A stretch of 38,578 nt of DNA from Thermoplasmata archaeon (GCA_027315455.1 DAHUXZ010000021.1:1-38578), one strand, 5' to 3'. Positions 14,639 to 22,711 are shown, numbered from the stretch's first letter. Notes: generated from the letters alone by a model not told the origin. Made by a program: numbers and translations.

Positions 14639-15334
14639 CTATTTAACGAGCGCGGTCTCGGCGGTGCCGCGGGTCCGGGCGTTGAGCTTCTCGTAGAGTT
14701 CGGTCTGGACTCCCGCGGGGATCTCGAGGATCGCCGTCCAGGCGCCATCGGCCAGCCACTGTTCGTCGCTGAGCTTCCCCATCCCCTTGATCTCCCCGAT
14801 GACCCGCGGGTAGTGCTGGGCCGGGATGCGGATCTTGACCCGGACCGAGTCGAAGCGGATCGGAAGAAGGGGCCGAAGCTTCTGGACGATCTCCTGGACC
14901 TGGACGTCGGCCGGGCGGAACGGGTCCACGTGGACCTTCGCCTCGACCATCGCGGCCTCGATACGGGCGGGGGGGTGGGGCGCTCCGGTCTGGGGGTTCA
15001 TCGCGTTGCGCGCGATGGAGGCGACGATCTGCCGATGCTTCGCCGTCTGGAGCTGGTGGCGCTGCTCGGTCGTGACCTGGACCTCGCCCTTGAGGATGAT
15101 CTGGCGCGCGATCTCGGGAAGCGAGCGCGTGTGGAAGATCCGCTCGAGGTGCTCCTCGGAGATCTTGTCGCCCTTGCGCGCATCCTTGAAGACCTGGACG
15201 AGGGCGAGCTTGTCGGACAGGTCGACCTCCTTGCCGTCCTTGAGATCCTGGACGGCCGTCGGGTCGACCAAGACCTCGAACCGCGAGCCCTGCGTCTCCC
15301 ACCGGGCGACGACGGCGTCCTCGACCTTGACCAC
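14639..15334 (-). CDS. Ribosome maturation protein SBDS/Sdo1 homologue
   Basis: Archaeal SBDS, which in eukaryotes helps release the anti-association factor from the large ribosomal subunit; 231 residues, three-domain family length. The N-terminal FYSH domain reads VKVEDAVVARWETQGSRFEV, with DGKEVDLSDKLALVQVFKDARKGD; the second domain includes QIILKGEVQVTTEQR and IARNAMNPQTGAPHPPARIE; domain III has PIRFDSVRVKIRIP. The start is GTG at 15334. It is located between psmA and rrp4, as in most Euryarchaeota. Confidence 0.94.
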   Translation of the reverse strand: MVKVEDAVVARWETQGSRFEVLVDPTAVQDLKDGKEVDLSDKLALVQVFKDARKGDKISEEHLERIFHTRSLPEIARQIILKGEVQVTTEQRHQLQTAKHRQIVASIARNAMNPQTGAPHPPARIEAAMVEAKVHVDPFRPADVQVQEIVQKLRPLLPIRFDSVRVKIRIPAQHYPRVIGEIKGMGKLSDEQWLADGAWTAILEIPAGVQTELYEKLNARTRGTAETALVK

Positions 15335-15367
15335 GGTGCCCCCTCCCGGGCCCGGCCCGCGGGCCCC

Positions 15368-16120
15368 CTACCGCCCGCCGCGGGCGGGACCGGTGGCGGC
15401 CGGAAGGCGCGAGGCGTACTTCTGCACTTCCTCCGGACCCAGGCGGTGGAGCCCGCGTCCCCGTTGCAGGGTGCAGACCTCGACCTGGGTGAGGCTCGCC
15501 GGTTCGTCGAGGGACGTGCGCAGGCCCTCGAGCGCGAGAAGGATCGCCTGGTCGGCGTCCATCCCCTCGCGGTACTTCTGCTCGAACAGCTCCATCACGG
15601 GGCCCTTGTTGCCCCCCGTGGAGGTCGCCTTGAAGCTGGTGAGGGAGCCGGACGGTTCCGTCTCGAACAGGTGGATGCCGTCCTCGTCATACCCGCCGAC
15701 GAGCAGCGCCGTCCCGAACGGGCGGACGCCGCCGAACTGGGTGTACTGCTGCTTGTAGTCGCAGATCCTGCGGACCAGCAGCTCGACCGGGATCGGCTCG
15801 GAGTAGGTCACCCGGTTGATCTGGCCGGCGAGGCGGGCGTACTCGACCAGGACCCGCGCATCGGCGACGAGCCCCGCCGTGGCGCACGCGACGTGCTCAT
15901 CGATCTGGTGGATCTTCTCGAGGCTGGCCGGCTCGGCCAGCTTCGGGTTGGGGATGCGCCGGTCCGCGACGAGGACGACCCCGTCGGTGAAGACGACGCC
16001 GGCGGTCGTGGCTCCGCGGCGGACCGCCTCCCGGGCGTACTCCACCTGGAAGAGGCGGCCGTCCGGGGAGAAGACCGTGATCGCGCGGTCGTAGGCCATC
16101 TGGCCGGGCTGCATTTCCAT
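15368..16120 (-). CDS. psmA: 20S proteasome subunit alpha
   Basis: Outer-ring alpha subunit of the archaeal proteasome; about 250 residues. The N-terminal gate helix region MAYDRAITVFSPDGRLFQVE followed by YAREAVRRG closely resembles the Thermoplasma sequence as I remember it. Other family stretches are GLVADARVLVEYARLAGQ, QQYTQFGGVRPFGTALLVGG and STGGNKGPVMELF. An in-frame ATG at 16147 is only about 15 nt from the TATA box (16159-16164), so ATG 16120 or 16114 is more likely. It heads the SBDS-exosome block. The beta subunit is not in the window. Confidence 0.95.
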   Translation of the reverse strand: MEMQPGQMAYDRAITVFSPDGRLFQVEYAREAVRRGATTAGVVFTDGVVLVADRRIPNPKLAEPASLEKIHQIDEHVACATAGLVADARVLVEYARLAGQINRVTYSEPIPVELLVRRICDYKQQYTQFGGVRPFGTALLVGGYDEDGIHLFETEPSGSLTSFKATSTGGNKGPVMELFEQKYREGMDADQAILLALEGLRTSLDEPASLTQVEVCTLQRGRGLHRLGPEEVQKYASRLPAATGPARGGR

Positions 16121-16158
16121 GAGGCGTCCTCGGGTCGGCGGGGGCACTTTCGGGGCCC

Positions 16159-16164
16159 TTATAA
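16159..16164 (-). promoter_or_regulatory. TATA box of the psmA-SBDS-exosome block
   Basis: TTATAA. The expected transcription start is near 16135, about 15 nt before the ATG at 16120; the ATG at 16147 would lie upstream of it. Confidence 0.6.
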
Positions 16165-16234
16165 CTCAATCCCGGCCGGTGGCGTCCGGGTAGGCGGGCC
16201 CGCGCCCCGCACCGGGCCCCCGCGGGGCCAACGG

Positions 16235-16240
16235 TATATC
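16235..16240 (+). promoter_or_regulatory. TATA box of the DUF255 gene
   Basis: TATATC, centred 26 nt before the ATG at 16263; leaderless spacing. Confidence 0.6.
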
Positions 16241-16262
16241 CACCGGCCGCGCCTACGCGGGC

Positions 16263-18374
16263 ATGTCGAGCGCGCCCCCGGAGCGCCGGGGTGCCCACCG
16301 GCTCGCCGCGTCCCCGTCGGCGTACCTGCGGAGCGCGAGCGAGCAGCCGATCGATTGGCATCCTTGGGGTCCCGAGCCGTTCGCGCTCGCCGCGCGGACC
16401 GACCGCCCGATCCTCCTCGATGTCGGCGCCGCCTGGTGCCACTGGTGCCACGTGATGGATGAGGGCACCTACTCCGATCCCGAGGTCGCGCGGCTGATCC
16501 TCCAGCACTTCGTCGCCGTCAAGGTCGATCGGGACGAGCATCCCGAGGTCGACCGACGCTACCAGCGCCAGGTGAGCGCCCTCACCGGTCAGGGGGGATG
16601 GCCGCTGACCGCGTTCCTCACCCCCGCCGGGGAGGTCTTTCTCGGTGGCACGTACTTCCCGGCGCAGGACGCCATGGGCCGGCCCGGGTTCCGGCGCGTT
16701 CTCAAGGAGGTCGCCCGCATCTGGCGCGAGGAGCCCGGCCGCGCGCGGGAGAACGCCGGGGCGATCCGGGCCGCCCTCGCGCGCATCGAGGGGACTCCGC
16801 CGTCCGCCCCCGCGGCCACGACCGCGTTCGTCGCCCAGGTGCGGGACCATATCCACCAGAGCTACGATGTCGTGAACGGGGGATTCGGGTCCGCCCCGAA
16901 GTTCCCGCACCCGACGGCCGTCTCGTTCCTCCTCTGGGAGGCGTTCGCGCACGGCGACGATACCTCGGCGGCCCGCGCGAGCGAGACCCTGCGCCGGATG
17001 GTCGACGGCGGCCTCTACGACCAGCTCGGCGGGGGATTCCATCGCTACGCCGTGGACGAGGGCTGGCACGTCCCCCACTTCGAGAAGATGGCCGCCGACA
17101 ACGGCCCGCTCCTCGGGGTCCTCGTCGAGGGGGCCCGACGGTTCGGCGACGCGCGCCTCCTCGAGGCCATCGCGGGTACGGTCGGGTGGATCCGGGGGGT
17201 CCTCGGAGACCCGGCCGGCGGCTTCGCGGCGAGCCAGGACGCCGACAACGCCCCCGGCGACGACGGCGGCTACTTCACCTGGAGCCGCCCGGAGCTCAAG
17301 GCCGTCCTCGCGCCGGAGGAACTGCGGCTGGTCAGCCGGGTGTTCGGCGTCGGGGCCGATGGGCGCATGCCCCACGACCCGGAGCGCAACGTGCTCTACC
17401 GCCTCCAGACCCTGGCCGAGGCGTCGGAGGGGCTGTCGCTACCGGCCGGGACGGCCGAGTCGGTCTTCGCCGGCGCCGTCGCGAAGCTCGCTCGCGCGCG
17501 CGCGGCGCGACCCCCGCCCGCCGTCGACCGGGCGCGGTACGCGAACCTCAACGGCGCCCTGGTGCGCGCGCTCGTGCCGGCCGCGCGGCTCGGCGGCGAC
17601 GCGCTCGCCCTCGAGGACGCGCGCCGGGCGGCGGACGTCTTCCTCCGCACGGGCTTCCGTCCCGAGCAGGGGGTCGCCCACCAGCTCGGCCCGGACGGGG
17701 CGAGCGGGTTCGGCCACCTGGACGACCAGGCCGAGTTCGCCCTCGGCCTTCTCGAGCTCGCCGGGGCGACGCTCGACCGGAGGTACCTCGACGCGGCCGA
17801 GGCGATCCTCGCCGTCGTCGACCGGGAATTCCCGGACGCGACGGGGCTGCTGCGGGACCTGGCCCCCGGCCTCTACGACGGCCCCCTGGTCGGCGCCCTC
17901 GCGGAGCCGACGTATCCCCTGGAGGACAGCCCGCATCTGGCGGCCAACGCGGCCGTCGCCCTCGCCCACCTGCGCCACGCGGCGCTCACCGGGCGGACCG
18001 AGGGGGTGGACCGGGCCCGCTCGCTCGTGGCCGCCCTGGTTCCCCGGGTCGGCGGCGCGGGACTCTTCTCCGCCGGCACCGCCCTCGCCGCCGGGCTCCT
18101 CGAGACGGAGGCCGCGCGCATCGTCATCGAAGGCACGGACGCCGCCGCGGAGCGCCTCGCGCGCGCGGCCGAGGGCGCGTGGCACCCGAACGCCTGGGTC
18201 TTCCGCGGGATCCCGCCCGCGCCGTTCACGCTTCCCGAGGAGCTCGTCGGCCAGAGCGGGGGCCGCGAGGCCCGCGCCCTGATCTGCTTCGGGACGCGCT
18301 GCCTGCCCCCGGTCACCGAGCCCGCGGAACTGTCCCGGGTCCTGCTCCGCGGGGGGCGGAGTTCGACGCCGTGA
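16263..18374 (+). CDS. Thioredoxin-domain protein of the YyaL/SPATA20 (DUF255) family
   Basis: 703 residues, the normal size. The N-terminal DUF255 thioredoxin-like domain carries WCHWCHVMDEGTYSDPEVA, with a CxxC pair at Cys59 and Cys62, then VDRDEHPEVDRRY and GGWPLTAFLTPAGEVFLGGT. The remaining 500 or so residues resemble an (alpha/alpha)6 barrel as in glycoside-processing enzymes (GGGFHRYAVDEGWHVPHFEK, SQDADN). The molecular function is unknown. A TATATC box is centred 26 nt before the ATG, indicating a leaderless message. The last 62 bases overlap the convergent phosphoesterase gene. Confidence 0.92.
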   Translation: MSSAPPERRGAHRLAASPSAYLRSASEQPIDWHPWGPEPFALAARTDRPILLDVGAAWCHWCHVMDEGTYSDPEVARLILQHFVAVKVDRDEHPEVDRRYQRQVSALTGQGGWPLTAFLTPAGEVFLGGTYFPAQDAMGRPGFRRVLKEVARIWREEPGRARENAGAIRAALARIEGTPPSAPAATTAFVAQVRDHIHQSYDVVNGGFGSAPKFPHPTAVSFLLWEAFAHGDDTSAARASETLRRMVDGGLYDQLGGGFHRYAVDEGWHVPHFEKMAADNGPLLGVLVEGARRFGDARLLEAIAGTVGWIRGVLGDPAGGFAASQDADNAPGDDGGYFTWSRPELKAVLAPEELRLVSRVFGVGADGRMPHDPERNVLYRLQTLAEASEGLSLPAGTAESVFAGAVAKLARARAARPPPAVDRARYANLNGALVRALVPAARLGGDALALEDARRAADVFLRTGFRPEQGVAHQLGPDGASGFGHLDDQAEFALGLLELAGATLDRRYLDAAEAILAVVDREFPDATGLLRDLAPGLYDGPLVGALAEPTYPLEDSPHLAANAAVALAHLRHAALTGRTEGVDRARSLVAALVPRVGGAGLFSAGTALAAGLLETEAARIVIEGTDAAAERLARAAEGAWHPNAWVFRGIPPAPFTLPEELVGQSGGREARALICFGTRCLPPVTEPAELSRVLLRGGRSSTP

Positions 18375-19179
18375 GGATCGGCCCGAGATCGGTGCCGTCC
18401 AGAAGGTAGGCCCGCGCGTCGCGTCCGGCCAGGAAGCGGGCGAAGAGGAACGACCGTCCCCGCGCCGGGCGTTCCCGGTTGAGCGACTCGGTCCCCGCGA
18501 TCGGGTTGAACGCCGGCAGCACGATGAGCTCGCGCGCCCGGATCGGTGGGCGTCGCCCGGCGGGCCGGGGCCCCGGGGGCGGATGAGCGTAGGCGACCCG
18601 GACCCAGCACCGCTCCTTGGCGCTCGGCGCGTCGGCGGTCGGTGCGAAGCGGAAGCCGGGGTGCAGGTGGCCGGTCACCAGGCGCGCGGCCTCGAGCACC
18701 GGCGCCGACGGCCAGCGATGGCCATGGAACATCCCGATGCCGTGGCGGACGAGCCCCTCGGCGCCGTGGACCGTCACCTCCCGGGGCAGGTACCGCTCGA
18801 TCCCCACATCGTGGTTGCCGAAGACCAGTTCGACGGAGGCGCCGGCCCCGAGGAGCGTCGCGAAGAAATCGAACACGACCCGACGCAGCCGGCTCGGGGT
18901 GCCGACGATGGGGTGCTTCACGTCGCCGAGCAGCACGACGCCCTGCGCATGGCGTTCCTCGAGGAGCTCGACCAGGTCGAGGGCCATGGCGCGGGCGAGC
19001 CCTTCGGGGGGGATGCCACCGGACCGCTCGTCCGACCCGAGCCCCAGGTGGACGTCGGCGAGCAACAGGAACGGGCGGGCGCCGGATCCGGGCGGCACGA
19101 GCTCGAGGACGGGTCGGTCGGGGACCGGCGTGAGTCGGGCGGCGCCGCCGCGCCCCGCCCTCGGCCGGAGCTTCTTCAC
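18313..19179 (-). CDS. SbcD/Mre11-related archaeal metallophosphoesterase
   Basis: 288 residues with the calcineurin-type motifs in order: LLADVHLG (DxH), VVLLGDVKH (GDxxx), FGNHDVG (GNHD), FHGHRWP and VTGHLHP (GHxH). The pattern and length fit the archaeal 'putative phosphoesterase, SbcD/Mre11-related' group, whose substrate is unsettled. The Arg/Pro/Gly-rich tail after DLGPILTAS overlaps the end of the DUF255 gene. The start is a GTG at 19179 without a TATA box at the usual spacing; a later start before LELVPPGSG is possible. The strong TATATA at 19229-19236 could serve it with a leader of about 27 nt. It often accompanies DNA repair genes, but nothing here proves its role. Confidence 0.83.
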   Translation of the reverse strand: MKKLRPRAGRGGAARLTPVPDRPVLELVPPGSGARPFLLLADVHLGLGSDERSGGIPPEGLARAMALDLVELLEERHAQGVVLLGDVKHPIVGTPSRLRRVVFDFFATLLGAGASVELVFGNHDVGIERYLPREVTVHGAEGLVRHGIGMFHGHRWPSAPVLEAARLVTGHLHPGFRFAPTADAPSAKERCWVRVAYAHPPPGPRPAGRRPPIRARELIVLPAFNPIAGTESLNRERPARGRSFLFARFLAGRDARAYLLDGTDLGPILTASNSAPRGAGPGTVPRAR

Positions 19180-19228
19180 GGCACGGATGGAACGACCCTC
19201 CGACCCCCGTCAGGGGAAACCATCCTCT

Positions 19229-19236
19229 TTTATATA
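19229..19236. promoter_or_regulatory. Strong TATA box in the phosphoesterase/COG1395 divergent gap
   Basis: TTTATATA, the most AT-rich box in the window and nearly symmetric. It suits the regulator (ATG 19267, leader of about 8 nt) and may also serve the divergent phosphoesterase with a leader of about 27 nt, which has no other box. Confidence 0.6.
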
Positions 19237-19266
19237 GAAGAAGTAATGGAATGGTGGGGGGGTCGC

Positions 19267-20298
19267 ATGGAGCGTCCGCGCGAGCAGCTGATCGACCGCG
19301 TCCGGTCGTCGCTCGAGAGAGCCGGGTTCTTCGTCTCCGACGTCCACGCGGTCCGGCCCACGAGCTTCGACCTCGTCGCCCGCCGCGACTCGCTGCTGCT
19401 CCTGATCAAGGTGCTCAAGAACATCGACGCGCTCGACGCGAACGAGGCGGGCCGGCTCAAGGAGCTGGGCGAGCTGTTCCCGGCCCTGCCGCTCGTGATC
19501 GGCCGGACCTCCGGTCCGATGCCGCTCGAGACCGGGGTCGTCTATAGCCGCTACGACGTTCCGATCCTGGCCGAGGAGAGCCTGCACGACTACCTCCTCA
19601 AGGGCCTGCCGCCGTTCCTCTTCTCGAGCCCCGGCGGGATCTTCGCCCGGGTCGACGGGGCCCGTCTGCGCGCCATCCGCGACGAGCGCCAGCTCTCGCT
19701 CGGCGCGCTCGCGAGCGTCGCCGGGGTCTCCCGACGGACGATCCAGCTCTACGAGGACGGGGCCGGGGGCGAGGTCGAGGTGATCGAGCGGCTCGAGGCG
19801 TATCTCGGCGAGCCGATCGCGCTCGCCATCGACCTGTTCGGAACGCCGACCGGACGGCCGCCGGCGCCGGCCCCGCCCCCGGCGGAGACGGCGCCCGAGC
19901 CCGCCGAGCCGGGGCCCGGCCGCGGACCGGGCCGGCCCGGCCGCGCGGTCCCGAGGACCGGCGACGCGATGCGCGACGTCGTCCTGAGCCAGCTCAACGG
20001 GATGGGCTGGGAGGTCACGGTCACGCTGCGCTGCCCGTTCGACGCCTTCACGCAGGGACCCCGACCGTCGGAGGAAGACGTGCTGCTGACCTCGATCGGC
20101 AGCCTGCGCGCCGCCCGCCAGCGCGCGGAGATCCTGCGCGAGCTGGCGCGGGTGATCGAGGGCCACGTCCTCTTCGTGGTGGAGAACGCCCCCCGGGTGG
20201 CGATCGATGGCATGCCGCTCGTCACGGTCCAGGAACTGCAACGCCACCGCGACCGCCACGAGCTGGTCGACCTGCTCGAGGAACGGGAGCAGCGGTGA
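19267..20298 (+). CDS. Archaeal HTH transcriptional regulator, COG1395-like
   Basis: 343 residues. The N-terminal part (about 1-115) has FDLVARRDSLLLLIKVLKNID, a pattern like the nuclease-fold N-terminal domain of COG1395 proteins. Residues about 132-185 form an Xre/Cro-type helix-turn-helix (LRAIRDERQLSLGALASVAG then VSRRTIQLYEDG). A Pro/Ala/Glu/Gly-rich linker (about 192-230) leads to a C-terminal domain (residues 233-343) with VVLSQLNGMGWEVTVTLRCP and VLFVVENAP. The frame continues far upstream but only as antisense shadow; ATG 19267 fits the TATATA box and the family start. It probably binds DNA; targets are unknown. The stop overlaps the next gene as GTGA. Confidence 0.82.
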   Translation: MERPREQLIDRVRSSLERAGFFVSDVHAVRPTSFDLVARRDSLLLLIKVLKNIDALDANEAGRLKELGELFPALPLVIGRTSGPMPLETGVVYSRYDVPILAEESLHDYLLKGLPPFLFSSPGGIFARVDGARLRAIRDERQLSLGALASVAGVSRRTIQLYEDGAGGEVEVIERLEAYLGEPIALAIDLFGTPTGRPPAPAPPPAETAPEPAEPGPGRGPGRPGRAVPRTGDAMRDVVLSQLNGMGWEVTVTLRCPFDAFTQGPRPSEEDVLLTSIGSLRAARQRAEILRELARVIEGHVLFVVENAPRVAIDGMPLVTVQELQRHRDRHELVDLLEEREQR

Positions 20299-20936
20299 TC
20301 CGCGCCGCCGTTCCCGGCCCGACCCCGTTCCTCGTCGCCGGCCCGGTGCGCGGCCTCGTCACCGAGGTGCCGACCCTCCTTTCGTCGCTCGACGAGTTCC
20401 GGCCGATGGCGGTCGGTGTCGGGCTCTCCCCCGAGGAGCTCTCGGGGCTCGTCGAGCACTTCGCCGGGCGGGCGGCCGAACCGCTCGTGCCCCTCACCGA
20501 GACGGAGGCCGCCGAGGTCCGCGGCCTGTGCCGGTTCGGCGAGGTCCGGCTGCCGAACCCGTCCGCCGTCGCCCTCCTGGAGTGGTCGGGGCAAACCCAT
20601 ACCCCGGTCGAGGCGCTCGACCCGTCCGACGAGGAGTACGCGGGACTCTTCACCGAGCACGTGGGCTATCTCGAGCTCGTGGGCCGCACGCTGCGGGAGC
20701 GGCGCCTTACGCGCGCCCCCCCGCCGGCGACGACGGCCGACGAGTTCGCCGTGCGCTGGCACGGGTCCGTCGGGGAGGGACGCGGCTCCCAGGAGCTCAC
20801 GAGCGCCCGGGACCGGGCGTTCGCCAGAGCGGCGCGTGCGCTCCGGTCCCGGGCGGGCCGCACCGCGCTCGTCGTCGACCGCGAGCGCTACGACGGGGTC
20901 CTTGCCCAGCTCGCGCTGCCCGCGCCCGACCGCTGA
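20295..20936 (+). CDS. Hypothetical protein, possibly a small TraB-like protein
   Basis: 213 residues, starting at a GTG inside the stop of the COG1395-type regulator, so probably co-translated with it. No signal peptide or membrane segment is evident. The pattern FLVAGPVRGLVTEVPTLLSS, DEFRPMAVGVGLSPEELSGL, a central TPVEALDPSDEEYAGLFTEH and a late SARDRAFARAARAL followed by TALVVDRERYDGVL recalls the core of the TraB/PrgY family (substrate-like loop, 'vEavDrdd' strand, 'RD..fa..a' helix). The usual TraB catalytic-looking GxxH pairs are not seen. The function is unknown; the assignment is weak. It ends two bases before a perfect 16-nt palindrome. Confidence 0.65.
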   Translation: MIRAAVPGPTPFLVAGPVRGLVTEVPTLLSSLDEFRPMAVGVGLSPEELSGLVEHFAGRAAEPLVPLTETEAAEVRGLCRFGEVRLPNPSAVALLEWSGQTHTPVEALDPSDEEYAGLFTEHVGYLELVGRTLRERRLTRAPPPATTADEFAVRWHGSVGEGRGSQELTSARDRAFARAARALRSRAGRTALVVDRERYDGVLAQLALPAPDR

Positions 20937-20938
20937 GC

Positions 20939-20954
20939 CGCCGACCGGTCGGCG
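20939..20954. repeat. 16-nt palindrome after the TraB-like gene
   Basis: CGCCGACCGGTCGGCG, perfect, two bases after the stop, in the 42-base convergent gap. Confidence 0.6.
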
Positions 20955-20958
20955 TTCC

Positions 20959-20973
20959 GGCCCGCGCCGGGCC
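20959..20973. repeat. Hairpin repeat after the SixA-like gene
   Basis: GGCCCG, CGC, CGGGCC; five bases beyond the SixA-like stop, next to the palindrome at 20939-20954. Confidence 0.5.
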
Positions 20974-20978
20974 CGGGG

Positions 20979-21503
20979 TCAGCGGCCGTCGCCGTGCGCC
21001 CGGCCCTTGAGAATCTCTTCCGGGGCCCACGGGCCGGCGACCGTCGCCGAACGCGATCGCAGCGGGCCGGAGAAGGCGAGGCGGCAGGCGCCCCCGCGCG
21101 GGATCCGCACCCGCTCGAGGGGGACCCCCGCGACGGCGAGGCCGACGAGCTCGTTGACGGTCGGGGCGTGGCCGACCAGCACCGGGAGCGGGCCCTCGGC
21201 CGCGGCCCCGCGGGCGAGGCGCGCGAAGAGCGGCGGTGCGGTGGCGCCGGGCGCGAGCTCGGCCCAGGTCTCGATGGCGGCCGGTGGGGAGAAGGCGGGG
21301 GCGAGGAGCGCGGCCGTCGCGCGCGCCCTCAGCGCGGGGCTCACGGCAAGGCTACGGGGCCCTCCGATCGCGAGCGCGAGGGCCGGGGCGACCCGCCCGA
21401 TGAGGTCGGCGCCCGCGGCGGTGAGCGGTCGGTCGTCGTCGCGCGGCCAGCGGCGGGCGTCCGGCTCCTCGGCCGGCCCGTGCCGGACGATCCAGAGCTC
21501 CAC
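20979..21503 (-). CDS. SixA-like histidine phosphatase
   Basis: 174 residues of the histidine phosphatase (phosphoglycerate mutase-like) superfamily, SixA branch. The catalytic RHG is at residues 7-9 (LWIVRHGPAEE), followed by DDDRPLTAAGADLIGRVAPAL, a second arginine region SPALRARATAALL, and the second histidine in VLVGHAPTVNELV. SixA dephosphorylates phosphohistidine proteins in bacteria; a substrate here is unknown. The start is GTG 21503, ten bases after the UPF0200 gene, so the two are probably co-transcribed. The C-terminal segment after the core (about residue 140 on) is short and unassigned. Confidence 0.85.
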   Translation of the reverse strand: MELWIVRHGPAEEPDARRWPRDDDRPLTAAGADLIGRVAPALALAIGGPRSLAVSPALRARATAALLAPAFSPPAAIETWAELAPGATAPPLFARLARGAAAEGPLPVLVGHAPTVNELVGLAVAGVPLERVRIPRGGACRLAFSGPLRSRSATVAGPWAPEEILKGRAHGDGR

Positions 21504-21513
21504 GGCCCCGGCG

Positions 21514-22056
21514 CTACTCGTCGCGCTCGAGGATCCCCTCGAGCGTGCGGCGGCCGGCGGCGCGGAAATCGGCGAGGCTGCCCTCGTTGATGAGCATGCC
21601 GTCGGCGAGCGCGAAGGCGTTGCCGATCCCCCACTTGAGCTCGCGCCGGTCCCGGTCGAAGAACTCCTGCAGTCCCTGGCCGTCGTCCCCGCGCCCGCGC
21701 TTCATCATGCGGTCGTAGCGGTGCTCGGGCGACGAGAAGATGCCGAGGACGAAGAGGTCGCCGAAGTGGTGCCGGAAGACCGTGACCTCGCTGTCCGAGC
21801 GGCAGCCATCGACGAGCATCCGCGTCTCGGTCAGCTTCGGCAGCGCCCGCTGCGCCCAGATCCCGAGTCCGTGCTTCTCCCGCTCCTCGTTCGCGATGCG
21901 CGCGACGTTCGGGTTGGTCAGCGCGAGCCCCCGGCGCCGGGTCTCATCGCGCACCAGGTCGCCCATCTTGAGGGTCGCGAGACCCATTCCGTGCGCGACC
22001 TCGACCAGTTCGTCCTTGCCGGAGCCCGGCATCCCGACGGTGACGACGAGTTTCAT
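21514..22056 (-). CDS. UPF0200-family P-loop nucleotide kinase-like protein
   Basis: 180 residues. It begins MKLVVTVGMPGSGKDELVE, a Walker A near the N-terminus, followed by LKMGDLVRDETRRRGL, NVARIANEEREKHGLGIWA, MLVDGCRSDSEV and RDRRELKWGIGNAFALADGM. This is the archaeal UPF0200 family, related to adenylate and dephospho-CoA kinases and without firmly known substrate. The longer frame reaching 22611 is shadow of the coiled-coil gene; ATG 22056 gives the correct N-terminus and overlaps that gene's stop as ATGA. Confidence 0.88.
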   Translation of the reverse strand: MKLVVTVGMPGSGKDELVEVAHGMGLATLKMGDLVRDETRRRGLALTNPNVARIANEEREKHGLGIWAQRALPKLTETRMLVDGCRSDSEVTVFRHHFGDLFVLGIFSSPEHRYDRMMKRGRGDDGQGLQEFFDRDRRELKWGIGNAFALADGMLINEGSLADFRAAGRRTLEGILERDE

Positions 22057-22679
22057 GGCGGCCCGGGAGCATCGGCCGAGGGGGAACCGGCCCCGCCCTG
22101 CGGCGACCCGGTGAGGCGCTCGGCGACCTCTCCCTGGGTCGCCATCTGGAGTCGGTCGGCGCGCTGCTGGTAGCTCGCAGCCTCCTGCTCTTCGAGCCGG
22201 GCGAGCTCGAGGTACCGATCGACCTTGACCTTGAGCTCGGCGGTCTTCTGGGTCTTGACCGCGGCCTTGTGCTCGAGCGTGCGGGACTTGTGCTGGAGGT
22301 CGACCACCTTCTGCTGGAGCTTGCGGATGCGGTACTGCAGGCTCGTGACGTCGGAGCCGACGGAGATCCCGCCGGTGTGCTCGGTCCGTGCCTTGATGTC
22401 CCGCTCGTGCTGGGCCATCTCCTGCTCGATCTCGGGGATCCGCTGGAGCGTGGTCTGGGCCTTCTCGCGGAGGATCGTCGCCTGGTGGCGGATCCGTTCG
22501 ATCCGCGTGTTGAGGCGCGCCGCGCGCTGCTCGTTCTTGGTCGCGAGGCGTTGGTGCTTCGCGGCGATCTCGCGCAGCTTGGTGATGTCCGCGTAGCCCT
22601 GGCCGAGCCATCGGGCCTCGCGGTGGGCGACCGGGGCCCCCCCGGGGGGAGCACCGGATGAGGGCGCGCCGTCGGGCAT
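22053..22679 (-). CDS. Coiled-coil protein of unknown function
   Basis: 208 residues. After a short Pro/Gly/Ala N-terminus, residues about 30-105 and 118-185 are heptad-rich, charged helices (ITKLREIAAKHQRLATKNEQ; RIRKLQQKVVDLQHKSRTLE), separated by a turn containing HTGGISVGSDVTSLQ. It looks like an antiparallel helical hairpin; prefoldin-like or SMC-hinge-like shapes are possible but unsupported. No cysteine, signal or membrane segment. The Gly/Ser/Pro C-terminus is probably disordered. ATG 22679 lies about 29 nt after CTATATG (22705-22711), so it heads a unit with the UPF0200 and SixA-like genes. Not recognised as a named family. Confidence 0.78.
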   Translation of the reverse strand: MPDGAPSSGAPPGGAPVAHREARWLGQGYADITKLREIAAKHQRLATKNEQRAARLNTRIERIRHQATILREKAQTTLQRIPEIEQEMAQHERDIKARTEHTGGISVGSDVTSLQYRIRKLQQKVVDLQHKSRTLEHKAAVKTQKTAELKVKVDRYLELARLEEQEAASYQQRADRLQMATQGEVAERLTGSPQGGAGSPSADAPGPP

Positions 22680-22704
22680 CGAGCTTGCGCTAGGCGGAAA
22701 TGCC

Positions 22705-22711
22705 CATATAG
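22705..22711 (-). promoter_or_regulatory. TATA box of the coiled-coil/UPF0200/SixA unit
   Basis: CTATATG, centred about 29 nt before the ATG at 22679; separates this unit from glycyl-tRNA synthetase. Confidence 0.6.

Noticed and set aside
14543-16462. 639-codon plus-strand frame across SBDS and psmA
   Set aside because: Antisense shadow; contains no recognisable domain and lacks a promoter-like box.
17500-17540. GC-only repetitive run (cgcgcgcg) in the DUF255 gene
   Set aside because: Codes for Ala/Arg in a conserved frame; ordinary GC-rich codon use.
18583-19266. N-terminal extension of the COG1395-type regulator
   Set aside because: The frame is open but antisense to the phosphoesterase; the TATA box at 19229-19236 and the family start support ATG 19267.
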